Assembly (NCBI GenBank): GCA_016946835.1 | Contig: JACVTC010000093.1 | Span: forward strand, 455,001-519,000 | Reading direction: 5' to 3' | Length of the DNA stretch: 64,000 nucleotides | Source of the DNA: Neocallimastix lanati (nom. inval.) | Lineage: Eukaryota; Neocallimastigomycota; Neocallimastigomycetes; Neocallimastigales; Neocallimastigaceae | Part shown: positions 53,234 to 64,000 of the stretch, in pieces | Numbering within the stretch: the stretch's first letter is position 1 | How the letters are laid out: the number at the start of each line of letters is the position of its first letter | Translations under genes and position numbers: made by a program | The notes under the pieces: generated by a model | Seen by the model: only the letters and a program-made list of their open reading frames with translations | What the model was told of the DNA's origin: nothing | Databases searched by the model: none

Positions 53234-54595
53234 ATGGATCTTCTTTTAGGAGGTAATTATAAGATGTATTATTATTGTATTATTATTGTTATTATTCAGT
53301 AGCTTTTTTAAATACAATAAAAGTATACCAAGGAATTTTTATTTCAAGAACAAAAAATTTATACTATATATGATTAGATAATAATAGAATTTTTTGGAGA
53401 AAACAAAAAATAAAATAAAAAAAGATAAAATAAAAAAAAAGATAAAAAAAAAAAAAGAAATATAATATTAAATAAGAAAATGAAAAGATATAATAATTAC
53501 TTTACAATATATGATATCTAAACTGAAAAGGCGAATGGAATAAAAAATTAAATAAATAAATATACTTTGTGTTATAATTATACTAATAGGAATTAATAAA
53601 GTAATTTTTTTAATAAAATAAAAAATTGAGCTAATGTTATAAACAATTTTTTTATAATATATTTAATAAATTTATTTTCAATATAAAAAAATATATATAC
53701 AATATACATATTAATATATAAATTAGAAAATGAAAAAAATAGAAAAAATATATATATATATTTATAGATACATATAAATATATAAATTTGAAAGTAGAAA
53801 AAAATATATATATATATAAATATATAGAATATTTAAATATTAAATCCTTTATATAAAAAAAATATATTGTACTAAATAATACTTTTTTTTTCTTTATTTT
53901 TACTTTATATTATAAACTAAAAATGTAATTATAAAATAATAGCTTTAGCCTCTGGAATGTCTGCTGGCGCCTCTGGTAGTGGTCGTGGTCGTGGTCGTGG
54001 TCGTGGAGGCCAAGGCGGTATGGGAGGTCCCGGTGGTATGGGAGGCCCAGGTGGAGCTGGAATGGGTCTAGGAATGGGACCTGGTATGGGACCTGGTATG
54101 GGTGGTCCAGGTAGAGGTGGCCCAGGTATGGGAGGTTCTGAAGGTACCTCTTTATTAGGTGCTTTATTAGGTATAGATAATACCAGTTCATCCAGCAGAG
54201 GTGGTTATGGTAGAGGTGCTGGTGGTAGAGGAGGCTACGGTATGGGAGGAGGTTCTTCCAGAGGTGGCTATGGTGGTGGTATGGGCATGGGAGGTCCAGG
54301 AATGGGTATGGGTATGGGCGGTCCAGGCATGGGTGGTCCAGGAATGGGCATGGGTGGCCCAGGTGGCATGGGTATGGGAGGTTCTGAAGGTACTTCTTTA
54401 TTAGGCGCTTTATTAGGTATAGATAATACCAGTTCATCCAGTAGAGGTGGTTATGGTAGAGGTGCTGGTGGTAGAGGAGGCTACGGTATGGGAGGTCCAG
54501 GTGGTCGTGGAGGAATGATGGGTGGCCGTGGTGGTCCAGGTGGCCGTGGTGGCCGTGGCGGTATGAGCGGTGGTGGTCTTTTTGATATTTTCTAA
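53234..54595 (+). CDS. Gly/Met/Arg-rich low-complexity protein, ~223 aa, 19-nt first exon
   Basis: Exon 1 (53234-53252) is identical in sequence to exon 1 of the gene at 49807. A 690-bp intron follows, then exon 2 (53943-54595). N-terminus MDLLLGALASGMSAG. Then RGRGRGRG, GGMGGPG-type repeats, and two near-identical blocks of about 40 residues each starting GGSEGTSLLGALLGIDN and followed by SSSSRGGYGRGAGGRGG. The LLGALLG core echoes the N-terminal LLLGAL. It ends GGGLFDIF. RGG repeats are typical of RNA-binding or phase-separating proteins, but no folded domain is present. GC is strikingly high for this genome because of Gly codons. Function unknown. Confidence 0.75.
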
Positions 54596-55440
54596 GCCAT
54601 AATAAGATAAAAATATTAAAAAAAAAAATTCATATTCATATAAATATATACACCCATCTTAACTCTAAAGAATTAAAAAAAATTGATCCATAGTCAGTAC
54701 ACCTACCAATGTTAAATAAATAATTAAAGAAAATTTTAAAGACAAGTCTTTAAATAAATGATTAAAAAAATTTTAAAGACAAAAACAGAAAAAAAAAAAT
54801 ATTAATAATATTATTATATATATATATATTTATAGTTTTTATTTTTTATAAAATAAAAAAAAAAAAAAAAAAAATTAATTAATAATTATATATATGTATA
54901 AGCCACCACCTATAATTGAGAAGAAAAAAGTAATTTTTTTTTTTAAATCATTTATAATTCCAACCATTATATATATATATGAATTATTGAAGCGTATTCA
55001 TACAATAAAAAAAAAAAAAAAAAATAGTACAAATAGTATTAATATTAGTAATCATTTTATGATCTTTCCAATTTTTTTTATAATAAATTATATAGTCATA
55101 TTGTATTTTTATATCAAATTTTATTATCTTTTTTTTTTTTTTTTTTTTTTTTATTTCTCACATTAAATCTTATTAAATATTGTCAAATATATTTTTATTA
55201 ATTATTTATATTATTTTATAATTTGTTCCTTTTTAAATATTGTTCAATTATATAACTATTTTATTAAAACTTTTTTTTTTTTTTTCTTTAACTATTATAT
55301 GTTGCTTTTATTATAATCAGTATAATCAGTATAAACAATAATAAATATAAAATATAAATATAAATATAAAAATAAAAATAAAAATAAAAATAATAAAATA
55401 AATAAATGAAGAATGAATAAATACTTAAATAACGAATATT
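54596..55440. other. AT-rich spacer
   Basis: A short direct repeat (GACAAGTCTTTAAATAAATGA type, about 54720-54790) and A/T tracts; no gene. Confidence 0.65.
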
Positions 55441-55739
55441 TAATTTAATGATAGTGAAAATAATAATAATGGCTGTTAATAATGTAATTGAATAAGGTCA
55501 AATGGTGTTAATTATGTTAATATTAGTAATTTTCTGAAGGATGAATGTGTAAATAATATATGTGACATGGAACCGACTAATACATAATTTCCTTCTTAGT
55601 GAAAGAGATGCAGATATGATGGATTTAAATTATAAAAATGGAATGGAATGTTTTGTTTTTAAGAACCAAATCATTTCTAGTGATTATTATAAAACACCTA
55701 AAAAAATATTCATGTAATTAATAAATGAATAAATAAATA

Positions 55740-56770
55740 AGGATTAAAGTCCGCAATAATTGCGGCTATAAAAAAAAAAATTCTAAAACGCCATTCTTGG
55801 TGTGATTTGCGGTTCTCTTTTACAGAAATGATGCCTTAGGGCTAGTATACTCGACAAGGGTTGCTACTCCGACGGTCTAAAGCACAAACTAACCTAAGGA
55901 AACGTCAATGTAAGTAAGATAAGCTAGCAGTGCCTAAGCCTCTAAAGGAAAAGACCATTATTTCTTTCAGATAGTTAATTCAAACCATAATCATGAATAG
56001 GAATTCCCTTTAAGAAGAAATCTTTAAATCAAGAATGTTATTTCATCACCTATTTTATTTAATATATTTATTAATGACAAATTTGATAAATGCAATAGGT
56101 ATGATATGATTACTTAAAAAATAAAAAATAAAAATATAAAAAAAAAAAAAAAAAAATTATTGTGGTGGCCGATTTACTGATGATATTGTTTTATTGGACC
56201 CTACGAAATCCTCTATTAAATTTTTTTTTTTTTAAATAAAACTCATGATTGGGGAGGTATTAAAAATGAAATAACCTTTGGAATTAGTAAATGAGCTAAA
56301 TTTGCTGTTAAACCAAAGAACTTTATACCTTCAAGACGTTATGAAAATCCTACCTTTAAGTTTGGCATGAATCATCTACCAAACACTAATTAATATACAA
56401 TATATCTTGGTATACCATTTCAATGAATCATTGGATTTAGAGCTAATTATTATTAAGATAAATAGTAAAAATAAATTATAGGGTTAAACTCTTTTCTTTT
56501 GATTTTTATTCAATAGGAACATATCTTTCTTCTTTAAAAACTCGTACTCTAGTTTTCTTTGTCCTTATATACAGTTCTTTATTACATACTTTTCAAGATC
56601 GAAACGATAAGACTAAAAAGGAATTCTAATACATTTTCAAAAGATAATTTTCATCCACATGAAGTTATCATCAATGAATTGAAAGAGTTAGAGGCCATTT
56701 CTTCCTCGAAACTCATAATGTTGTTCTTTAATATTAATGTAAAAAATTTCATGTATTTTATTTCATGAAT
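55740..56770 (+). pseudogene. Non-LTR retrotransposon (LINE) reverse transcriptase ruin
   Basis: Broken frames show RT hallmarks in the right order: SSPILFNIFINDKFDKCN (56044-56100), FTDDIVLLDPTKS around 56170 (the catalytic F-x-DD box, with Thr in place of Ala), GIKNEITFGISK (about 56250), PTFKFGMNHLPNTN (about 56350), and YLGIPF followed by SLDLELII (about 56405-56450). Many stops and shifts. The upstream part, 55740-56040, is GC-richer and probably belongs to it but shows no motif. The ORF from 56559 is part of the eroded C-terminal region. Confidence 0.85.
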
Positions 56771-56779
56771 TTTTTTAAT

Positions 56780-57803
56780 ATATAATATTAAATAAAATTT
56801 ATTCCAACTTAAAAAAAAATACTTTTAATATATTATTTATTATTATTACTATTACAATTATTATTATTATCTATTTAAATAAAATTATTATTATAATCTG
56901 TTTATCTATTATTATTTATTATTTTGTAATTATAATTATTATTTATTATTAATTTTATTTATAATTATTTATTATTGTTTCTTATTAATTATTATAATTT
57001 ATTAAATTATTATTTATTATTATTTCTTATTAATTATTATTAATTATTATTATTTATTATTAATTATTATTATTTATTATTAATTATTATTATTTATTAT
57101 TAATTATTATTATTTATAATTATTTGTTATTTATTATTATTATTTATTATTGTAATGGTGTTGTTTTAAATATATGCATTTTTTTTAATAAAATAAATTT
57201 TCTTATCTATTTATCCATATAGATTAATAGTCATTTTGAAAAAAAAAAATTTTGAAAAAGAAAAAAAGAATTTTTTTTATTAAAAAATTGTGGCTATCCG
57301 AATATTTTATTATTATTGATTTATTCCATAGTTAAAATTAATAAAATTAAAAAAATAAAAAAAGAATGTGGTTCATTTCGCCAATTTTTATAATACAAAT
57401 TTTCAATACGCCATTTATTTTTAATGGCTTGTAAACTTTTTTGTTAACGCCATAAAAATTTTAATAAAATTATATGTAAAAAAAAATAAATGTATAAATA
57501 AATAAACAAACAAATAAATAAATAAATAAAGAATGTAATTATTCACTTAATAATTAATTTAAAATTTGAAATAACAAAATAATACAATAAAATAATATTA
57601 TGTAGCATAAAATATCTATTGCCACAAATTTATATATATCACGTGAAAAATGGCATAATGCAACATCCCCGTATATATATATGTACTTCCTATCAAAATT
57701 GTTGGAAAAATGAAAGTGAATTTGATCAATTTCATTATTTATTAAAAAAAAAATATATATATATAAAGTTTTATCTTTATTCAAATTAAATTAAAAAGTA
57801 TAA

Positions 57804-57841
<38 letters not shown>

Positions 57842-58162
57842 CATTTTTATCTTCAAATGTTACTATTTAAAGTTATAAAAAAGGAAAATTAACAAAAAAT
57901 AATACAAATAAAAAAAAAAAAGTAATAATATAAATACATATTGTATACTAATTATTAAATGTATATATTATGCAAATTAAAAATATTTTTATATTTTTAT
58001 ATTACAATATAATATAATATATTAAAACATTATATTTTAAAAAATATATTACTATTCAAAATTAATAGAATATAGAATAAGTAGATAAATTTTTTCTAAA
58101 AGTTTTATTTATTAATAAATATTTATTAATTTTTGGTAATTATAAGGTTTAATAATTTTAGG
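56780..58162. other. AT-rich spacer with a possible small MULE-like element
   Basis: ATT-type repeats at 56820-57150, then complex sequence. GTGGTTCATTTCGCC at 57369 and, inverted, GGGGATGTTGCATTATGCC ending near 57670 could be the two ends of a ~300-bp non-autonomous element; the match is weak. Confidence 0.4.
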
Positions 58163-58172
58163 AAATTACATT
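58163..58172. repeat. Target site duplication, left copy
   Basis: AAATTACATT, identical to 63029-63038. Confidence 0.92.
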
Positions 58173-58223
58173 GGGGAGTGTGCATTTCGAAAATTTTTAT
58201 TACATAATTTGTATTTTGTTGTA
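58173..58223. repeat. Left terminal inverted repeat of the MULE
   Basis: About 51 bp; pairs with 62977-63028. Confidence 0.92.
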
Positions 58224-59045
58224 TGGCTTAAATATTTTTAATTTTAAGCCACTTAATTTTATTAAAAATTTAATGAATAATAATTAATTAATTAAATAAA
58301 TAAAATTACAATTCTCAAAAATTTTCAAATACGTAATCTTACGTGGGGCGTATATCTAATTGTATCATAATTTTGTGGCTTTTTTCTACAATTTTTAAAA
58401 AGCCATATATTCACAATATGGCGTGAATAATAAATGTGGTGATATTTTATGACGAAAGATTATAAGCCACCAAGAATTTGGCGAAATTCAACTGGAAGAA
58501 ATTCAACTTTTGGCGAAATACAACACTTCAATAAATAATAATTAGGTTAGGTATTTCTATTTAACATTGAAAAATAAAATAAAAATAAGAAATAATAAAA
58601 CTTTTTTTTTAAACATTGAAAAATAAAATAAAAATAAATAAACATTTTATTTTTTAATGCTTAAAAAAATAAAATAAAAATAAATTAACATTTTATTTTT
58701 TAATGCTTAAAAAATAAAAAAAAAAAAAAAAAAAAAAATAAGAAATAAGAAAACTTCTTTTTTAAACATTAAAAAATAAAATAAAAATAAATAAAAATTT
58801 ATTTTTTAAGCATTAAAAAATAAAAAAAAATAAAATAAAATAAAAAATAAAAAATAAAAATAAAAATAAGTAAATAAAATAGTAAATAAAGAAATAATAA
58901 ATAATTAATAATTAAATAATTATTTAAATAATTATATAATTAATTAAAAAAAGGTTTATTATTTTAAATATTAAAAAAAAAAAAAGTTTCAAAGCATTTA
59001 AAAGTATACTTATTAAAATATTTTATTGAAAAATTTTAATTATTA

Positions 59046-60485
59046 ATGGAAGACAATATAGAAATTGAAATAAGTGAAACAAATCGAGGAAATGAACAAA
59101 TTATTATTAATAAAAAACACAAATTTAATTTTTCATTTCAAAGGAAAGATAAATCAAAAATTTATAGATGCACTGAATATAAGACTTTAAATAAATGTAA
59201 ATCTTTAATTATTTTAAATGATAAAAAGGAGGTTTTAAAATATGAAAGTTTACATAACCATCTCGAAAAAGAAATTGATGTGTCTATATCAGTAGCAAAG
59301 CATAAAATTAAGGAAGAAATTAAAAAAAATTTAATTCCTATGAATATAAAACCTAAACATATATTTAATGTCGTTTCTCAAGAAATGGGACTTATATGTC
59401 CCGAATATAGTACAATTAGATCCCAAATGATAAGAAATATAAATAAACAATTTCCTCCAAACATAAAAAGTTTTGATGATATTCCCATTGAATCAGAATA
59501 TTATAAAACGAAAAGAAATGAAAATTTTATGATATTTAAAAATACTGATCTAATAATCTTTCAATCACCATTCCAAGTATATTTATTTTCGAATTATCAT
59601 AAAAATATATTTGGGGACGGTACATTTTACGCAGCACCGAAATTTAATTATCAGTTATTTATAACAAGAACTTATGTTGGGGAATTTAATATGTTTAACA
59701 CTACTTCCATTTCTATATTAAAAAATAAAAAACAATCTACATATGAAACATTATTTAAAGAAATAAAAAAAAATGCAAATAAATTTAGGAGTAATACATT
59801 AATTACTACAATTAATTTTCATTGTGATTTTGAACAAGGTATATCTAATGGCGCAAAAAAAGTTTTTCCCAATATAAATATTAAATATTGTGTTTGGCAT
59901 TACAAAAGATCATTAGAAAAACAAAAAAATATATTATGTTATCATGAAGTGAAGAATAATAATGATGTATATATTTATTATAAAGCTATTTCGAACTTAC
60001 CATTTATAAACCCTAACTATATATTTGATATTTATATTATAATAAAAAGAATTTGTCAAAAAAAAAAGTATAATAATTTTCTGCAATTTTTAGAATATTT
60101 TAATAAAAATTATTTACTTAAGTATAATGTTAATAATTGGAATTATTATGAAAATATAGAGCATTTAACAAACAATGCATCAGAATCTTATAATAGCTAC
60201 TTAAATAATATATTTCCAAATAAACCTTTATTTTATAAATTAATATATATATTAAAAGAAGAAGAAAAATTATCTTATAATGATTATCAAAGGAGAACTA
60301 AAGGAAATTGGAAAAAAAAGCAAAAAATATTTAGTGCAACTGATGAAATTAAAAAAATTTTAATTGAAAATTACAAAAGTAAGGAGATAAATTTATTTTA
60401 TAATGGATGCAACAGAAATGAATTAATTAAATTAAGGAAAGAATGTTTAATTGATTTAAACGATATAAATATTAATTTAAAATAA
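59046..60485 (+). CDS. MULE transposase with FLYWCH-type zinc finger, 479 aa
   Basis: N-terminal zinc finger of FLYWCH/WRKY-GCM1 type with likely ligands C42, C51, H70 and H72, expected to bind the element ends. The catalytic MULE domain follows: D191 in GDGTFYAAP, D261 in CDFEQG, the C-x-x-H signature C282-VW-H285, and E380 in NNASESYN, giving a full DDE set. Single exon with no stops, in a complete element, so it may be active. Codon use is strongly A/T-biased, like its surroundings. Length is at the short end for MULE transposases; no C-terminal SWIM finger is visible. Confidence 0.9.
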   Translation: MEDNIEIEISETNRGNEQIIINKKHKFNFSFQRKDKSKIYRCTEYKTLNKCKSLIILNDKKEVLKYESLHNHLEKEIDVSISVAKHKIKEEIKKNLIPMNIKPKHIFNVVSQEMGLICPEYSTIRSQMIRNINKQFPPNIKSFDDIPIESEYYKTKRNENFMIFKNTDLIIFQSPFQVYLFSNYHKNIFGDGTFYAAPKFNYQLFITRTYVGEFNMFNTTSISILKNKKQSTYETLFKEIKKNANKFRSNTLITTINFHCDFEQGISNGAKKVFPNINIKYCVWHYKRSLEKQKNILCYHEVKNNNDVYIYYKAISNLPFINPNYIFDIYIIIKRICQKKKYNNFLQFLEYFNKNYLLKYNVNNWNYYENIEHLTNNASESYNSYLNNIFPNKPLFYKLIYILKEEEKLSYNDYQRRTKGNWKKKQKIFSATDEIKKILIENYKSKEINLFYNGCNRNELIKLRKECLIDLNDININLK

Positions 60486-61140
60486 ATAATCTTAATTTAA
60501 AAAAATGCTAGAAAAATACAAATTTATTTACCTATTGTGTTTATTTAATAATCTTAATAGAAATGATCTTTTAGTTATTTTTATTAAGTAACTTATAACT
60601 AAAACCGATTTATTTGATACTAGTTAAAATTTTATTAATATTAATATCAATATTATATAATAATTTTATTAATATTAATATCGATATTATATTATTATAA
60701 ATTTTATTAATATCAATATACTTTTCAAAATTAATTATGTTATTAAAAATATTAAATTCAATAAAAGATTTTTATTATTTTATTAAAATTATAATTGTTA
60801 TTATTATATTTTAATAATAATTGATTCATATTGATCAAACATTATAAATATTACTATGCAAATAATTAATTATTTTAATAGGATCAATTATTCAACTCTT
60901 ATTGTTTTAATTTTTAATTCTTATATCATTTAAATTAATATATATATATATCGTTTATGAAAATATGAATTATAAATAATTAAAATTATTTACTTTTCAT
61001 TTAAATTTTTTTATTTACTATAATAAAACATAATAATTAAAAGACAAACGTTATTATAACTAAATTTTTTTTTTTAGAAAAATAAATGAAAAAAAATTAA
61101 AATATCTAAGATTCCTATATATATAAAATAATTATTATAT
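60486..61140. other. Non-coding part of the MULE, 3' of the transposase
   Basis: AT-rich; contains a partly repeated block (TATTAATATCAATATTATAT type, 60630-60720). No gene. Confidence 0.65.
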
Positions 61141-61144
61141 TTTT

Positions 61145-62420
61145 TTTATTTTATTTTATTTTATTTTATTTTATTTTATTTTATTCAATCCGTACTTTCT
61201 TATTTAATATTCTACTATTTATTTTATTTTATTTTATTTTATTTTATTTTATTTTATTTTATTTTATTTTATTTTATTTTATTTTATTTTATTTTATTTC
61301 ATTTCATTTCATTTCATTTTATTTTATTTTATTATATTTTATTTTATTATATTTTATTTTATTTCATTTCATTTCATTTCATTTTATTTTATTTTATTAT
61401 ATTTTATTTTATGTTATTTTATTTTATTTTATTCAATCTGTACTTTCTTATTTAATATTCTACTTTTTATTTTATTTTATTTTATTCAATCTGTACTTTC
61501 TTATTTAATATTCTACTTTTTATTTTATTTTATTTTATTCAATCCGTACTTTCTTATTTAATATTCTACTTTTTATTTTATTTTATTTTATTCAATCTGT
61601 ACTTTCTTATTTAATATTCTACTTTTTATTTTATTTTATTTTATTCAATCTGTACTTTCTTATTTAATATTCTACTTTTTATTTTATTTTATTTTATTCA
61701 ATCTGTACTTTCTTATTTAATATTCTACTTTTTATTTTATTTTATTTTATTCAATCTGTACTTTCTTATTTAATATTCTACTTTTTATTTTATTTTATTT
61801 TATTCAATCTGTACTTTCTTATTTAATATTCTACTTTTTATTTTATTTTATTTTATTTTATTTTATTTTATTTTATTTTATTTTATTTTATTTTATTTTA
61901 TTTTATTTTATTTTATTCAATCTGTACTTTATATTTATATTTCATCTATTTATTTTATTTTATTTTATTTTATTTTATTTTATTCAATCTGTACTTTCTT
62001 ATTTAATATTCTACTTTTTATTTTATTTTATTTTATTTTATTTTATTTTATTTTATTTTATTTTATTTTATTTTATTTTATTTTATTTTATTTTATTTTA
62101 TTTTATTTTATTTTATTTTATTTTATTTTATTTTATTTTATTTTATTTTATTTTATTTTATTTTATTTTATTTTATTTTATTTTATTTTATTTTATTTTA
62201 TTTTATTTTATTTTATTTTATTTTATTCAATCTGTACTTTCTTATTTAATATTCTACTTTTTATTTTATTTTATTATATTATATTATATTTTATTTTATT
62301 TTATTTTATTCAATCTGTACTTTCTTATTTAATATTCTACTTTTTATTTTATTTTATTATATTTTATTTTATTTTATTTTATTTAATTTCATTTTATTTT
62401 ATTTTATTCAATCTGTATTT
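61145..62420. repeat. (TTTTA)n array with ~14 interspersed minisatellite units inside the MULE
   Basis: Long TTTTA runs punctuated by TTCAATCTGTACTTTC followed by TTATTTAATATTCTACT. In 61435-61850 the unit repeats regularly every ~53 bp. Same core as the arrays at 43741 and 51630. Confidence 0.95.
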
Positions 62421-62976
62421 TCTGTTGATAATATAAACAAGGTATTAATGTATAATAATTAATAATATTTAAAATAAAATAAAAAAAATATAATTATTTT
62501 ATATATGTAGTAATTATATATATATATATATGTTAAATATCATAGTTATGTGTTTAATTACATTGTACATTATACTACATTATTAAGTGTAAAATATTTT
62601 TTTTATTCGATAATATAATGCAGTGTAACGTTAAATGTTACCAATAATGTTAGACTAGAAAATAAATATAAATAACATGTAATAACATATTCTTAAATGA
62701 ATAAGGTCTTTCTAAATGTAAAAGCAATAAATAAATAAATAAATAAATAAATAAACACATAATAAAATATAAATATCATTTCTGAATTTAAGTGTTATAT
62801 TTAACAATATATATATATATTTTTATTTAATTTTCTAAAAAAAATTTTTTTAGTCATAATAAACGTTTGTCTTAATTATTTTTATTATTATTTAAAAATT
62901 TATTTATTCATTTATAATTTATTTATTCATTTATTTATTTATTACATTATAATACGCCATATTTTCCGAAATGCAC

Positions 62977-63028
62977 TACAACAAAATACAAATTTATGTA
63001 ATAAAAATTTTCGAAATGACACACCCCC
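62977..63028. repeat. Right terminal inverted repeat of the MULE
   Basis: Inverse complement of the left end with few differences; ends GACACACCCCC. Confidence 0.92.
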
Positions 63029-63038
63029 AAATTACATT
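63029..63038. repeat. Target site duplication, right copy
   Basis: AAATTACATT, identical to 58163-58172. Confidence 0.92.
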
Positions 63039-63181
63039 AGTATGTATACCAAATGTGGCTTAAAGAATACAACGAAAATTTTTACATATTAAATCTCATT
63101 ATGTAATTTAATACAACAAACAATAAAGAAATAATATATTTTTAATTTATTTTTTAAATTAATTTCTTTATATTTCTAACA
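63039..63181 (-). repeat. LTR part of a second copia element
   Basis: Plus strand ends TTTCTAACA, so the element's LTR begins TGTTAGAAATATAAAG; the purine tract (minus TTTGACAGGGGAA) adjoins at 63182. The outer LTR limit is unknown and may lie beyond the MULE insertion. Confidence 0.65.
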
Positions 63182-63199
63182 TTCCCCTGTCAAACTCTA

Positions 63200-64000
63200 T
63201 TTTATTGATTGAAAATAGTGTTTGAAAATTTAGTCATTTTGGGTCCATTTATTTTTTTGATTAATACATCTGCTAGCATATTTTCCGTATCAATAAATTT
63301 CAAGTGTGATCAAATTGTTTTTAATTAAATCTTTGTTAAAATAGAATTTTAAATTTATGTGTTTTAATTTTGAGTTTAATTGTCCATTCTCAATACCTGT
63401 TTTACTAGCTTGATTGTCAGTGTAAATTTTAATTGGTTTTTCATAGCTAAATAACTGGAGTAAAATATTTTTAATCCATAAGACCATTTTAGCAACAAAC
63501 AGTATACTGATGTATTCTGCTTCCATGGTAGAAGTTGCTACAGATTTTTGTTCAATAGAATTCCAACAAAAAGGATTTGCTCCCATTAAAATAGAATGTC
63601 CAGAGGTAGATTTTTTATCATTAATGTCACCTCCTATATCCGCATACGTATAAGCTATAATTTCCTCTGTTCCCGTGTATGTTATTTTATAATTTTTAAT
63701 TTGATTTAAATATTTAAAAATGCTAATAATAAAATTTTCCAATCGGATAATGTAGGGTTTTCTGAACTTCTTGCACCTTTATTTACTGAAAAAAGAATTA
63801 TCAAGCCTAGTGCACTTTGCAACATAAATTAAAGACCTTAATGCACTCTTAGAAGTTGTTTTATTAAATGGTGCTTTATTTTCATTTAAATTATCTCCAA
63901 TGAATGGAGTTCTAGCTTTCCTAGTGTTAAAAATTTTGAACTTTGATAAAATATTTTCAATGTAACTGACTTGAGATATTGTGTATTTATTTTATTCTTT
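63200..64000 (-). pseudogene. Second copia element: decayed RT/RNase H end, continues past the window
   Basis: Minus-strand frames match the C-terminal half of the intact copia pol: SQVSYIENILSKFKIF (63930-63980), KSALRSLIYVAKCTR, SVNKGARSSENPTLSDW, then the open stretch 63290-63742 with TYADIGGDINDKKSTSG, TSTMEAEYIS and IYTDNQASKTGIENGQ, and finally FIDTENMLADVLIKKINGPKM in another frame. Several frameshifts and an altered RNase H box (YADIGG for DADFGG) show it is inactive. The RT catalytic box would lie beyond the window end. Confidence 0.88.

Larger units (their letters stand above)
58173..63028 (+). mobile_element. Complete Mutator-like (MULE) DNA transposon, 4856 bp
   Basis: Bounded by a perfect 10-bp direct duplication, AAATTACATT, as expected for Mutator-type insertion (usually 8-11 bp). 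Terminal inverted repeats of about 51 bp: left 58173-58223 starts GGGGAGTGTGCATTTCG; right 62977-63028, inverted, starts GGGGGTGTGTCATTTCG. The inner 30-plus bases are almost identical. It carries one transposase gene, subterminal hairpins with TGGCTT/AAGCCA stems (58224-58252 and 58378-58406), GGCGAAAT motifs at 58480-58525, and a minisatellite array. It inserted close to, or within, the LTR of a second copia element. Confidence 0.92.

Noticed and set aside
53910-54437. 175-codon minus-strand ORF rich in Pro/His/Leu
   Set aside because: Antisense shadow of the Gly-rich gene at 53234-54595; it follows the repeat pattern of the real frame.
61145-62420. CRISPR-like look of regularly spaced repeats
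   Set aside because: The intervals are TTTTA repeats, not unique spacers, and the context is a eukaryotic transposon; it is a minisatellite.

Overview
This window is from an extremely AT-rich eukaryotic nuclear genome. The most likely source is an anaerobic gut fungus (Neocallimastigomycota). The supporting signs are intergenic DNA made almost entirely of A/T tracts and microsatellites, short AT-rich GT-AG introns, and a tandem family of receptors that join a bacterial-type solute-binding ectodomain to a class C-like 7TM core. There is also a relic of a tandem fungal dockerin (the cellulosome-binding module of these fungi), a secreted Agd3-like deacetylase, and a pair of membrane proteins resembling the bacterial DUF5692 family. 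All assignments come from reading the sequence; no database search was possible.

Layout. 1-6289: a young Ty1/copia element on the minus strand with an intact 1961-codon gag-pol ORF. 6431-6637: a broken receptor tail. 9515-11665: secreted Agd3-like deacetylase. 13.2-14.7 kb: an unidentified, decayed higher-GC region carrying a small MITE-like element made of 15-bp units. 15.6-18.1 kb: a truncated non-coding LTR element (copy A). 19.5-19.8 kb: an isolated GC-richer patch. 21.0-26.6 kb: a large inverted repeat carrying two nearly identical DUF5692-like genes, divergently transcribed. 28.2-30.3 kb: retroelement ruins. 32.2-43.2 kb: three tandem five-exon receptor genes, of which the first has one frameshift, the second a nonsense codon and a frameshift, and the third is intact. 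43.7-48.9 kb: a minisatellite, the dockerin relic, copia gag and RNase H relics, and a complete non-coding LTR element (copy B) lying between MULE-like ends. 49.8-54.6 kb: two paralogous low-complexity protein genes that share a 19-nt first exon. 55.7-56.8 kb: a LINE reverse transcriptase ruin. 58173-63028: a complete Mutator-like (MULE) element with terminal inverted repeats, a 10-bp target duplication, a FLYWCH/MULE transposase gene and a minisatellite. 63.0-64.0 kb: the end of a second, decayed copia element.

Themes. (1) Mobile elements dominate. The copia element and the non-coding LTR elements carry primer-binding sites matching the anticodon arm of tRNA-Lys(CUU), which points to half-tRNA priming. 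In copy B the LTR end copies the same tRNA stretch, so the LTR/PBS junction is a perfect hairpin. (2) The non-coding LTR family has conserved small hairpins, at least one with a compensated base change, and repeated purine tracts; this is the best candidate here for an undescribed RNA-based system. (3) MULE-family ends built on GCATTTCGCC recur at several places, which suggests a family of non-autonomous derivatives. (4) The receptor cluster shows birth and death of environmental sensors with a fully conserved intron pattern.
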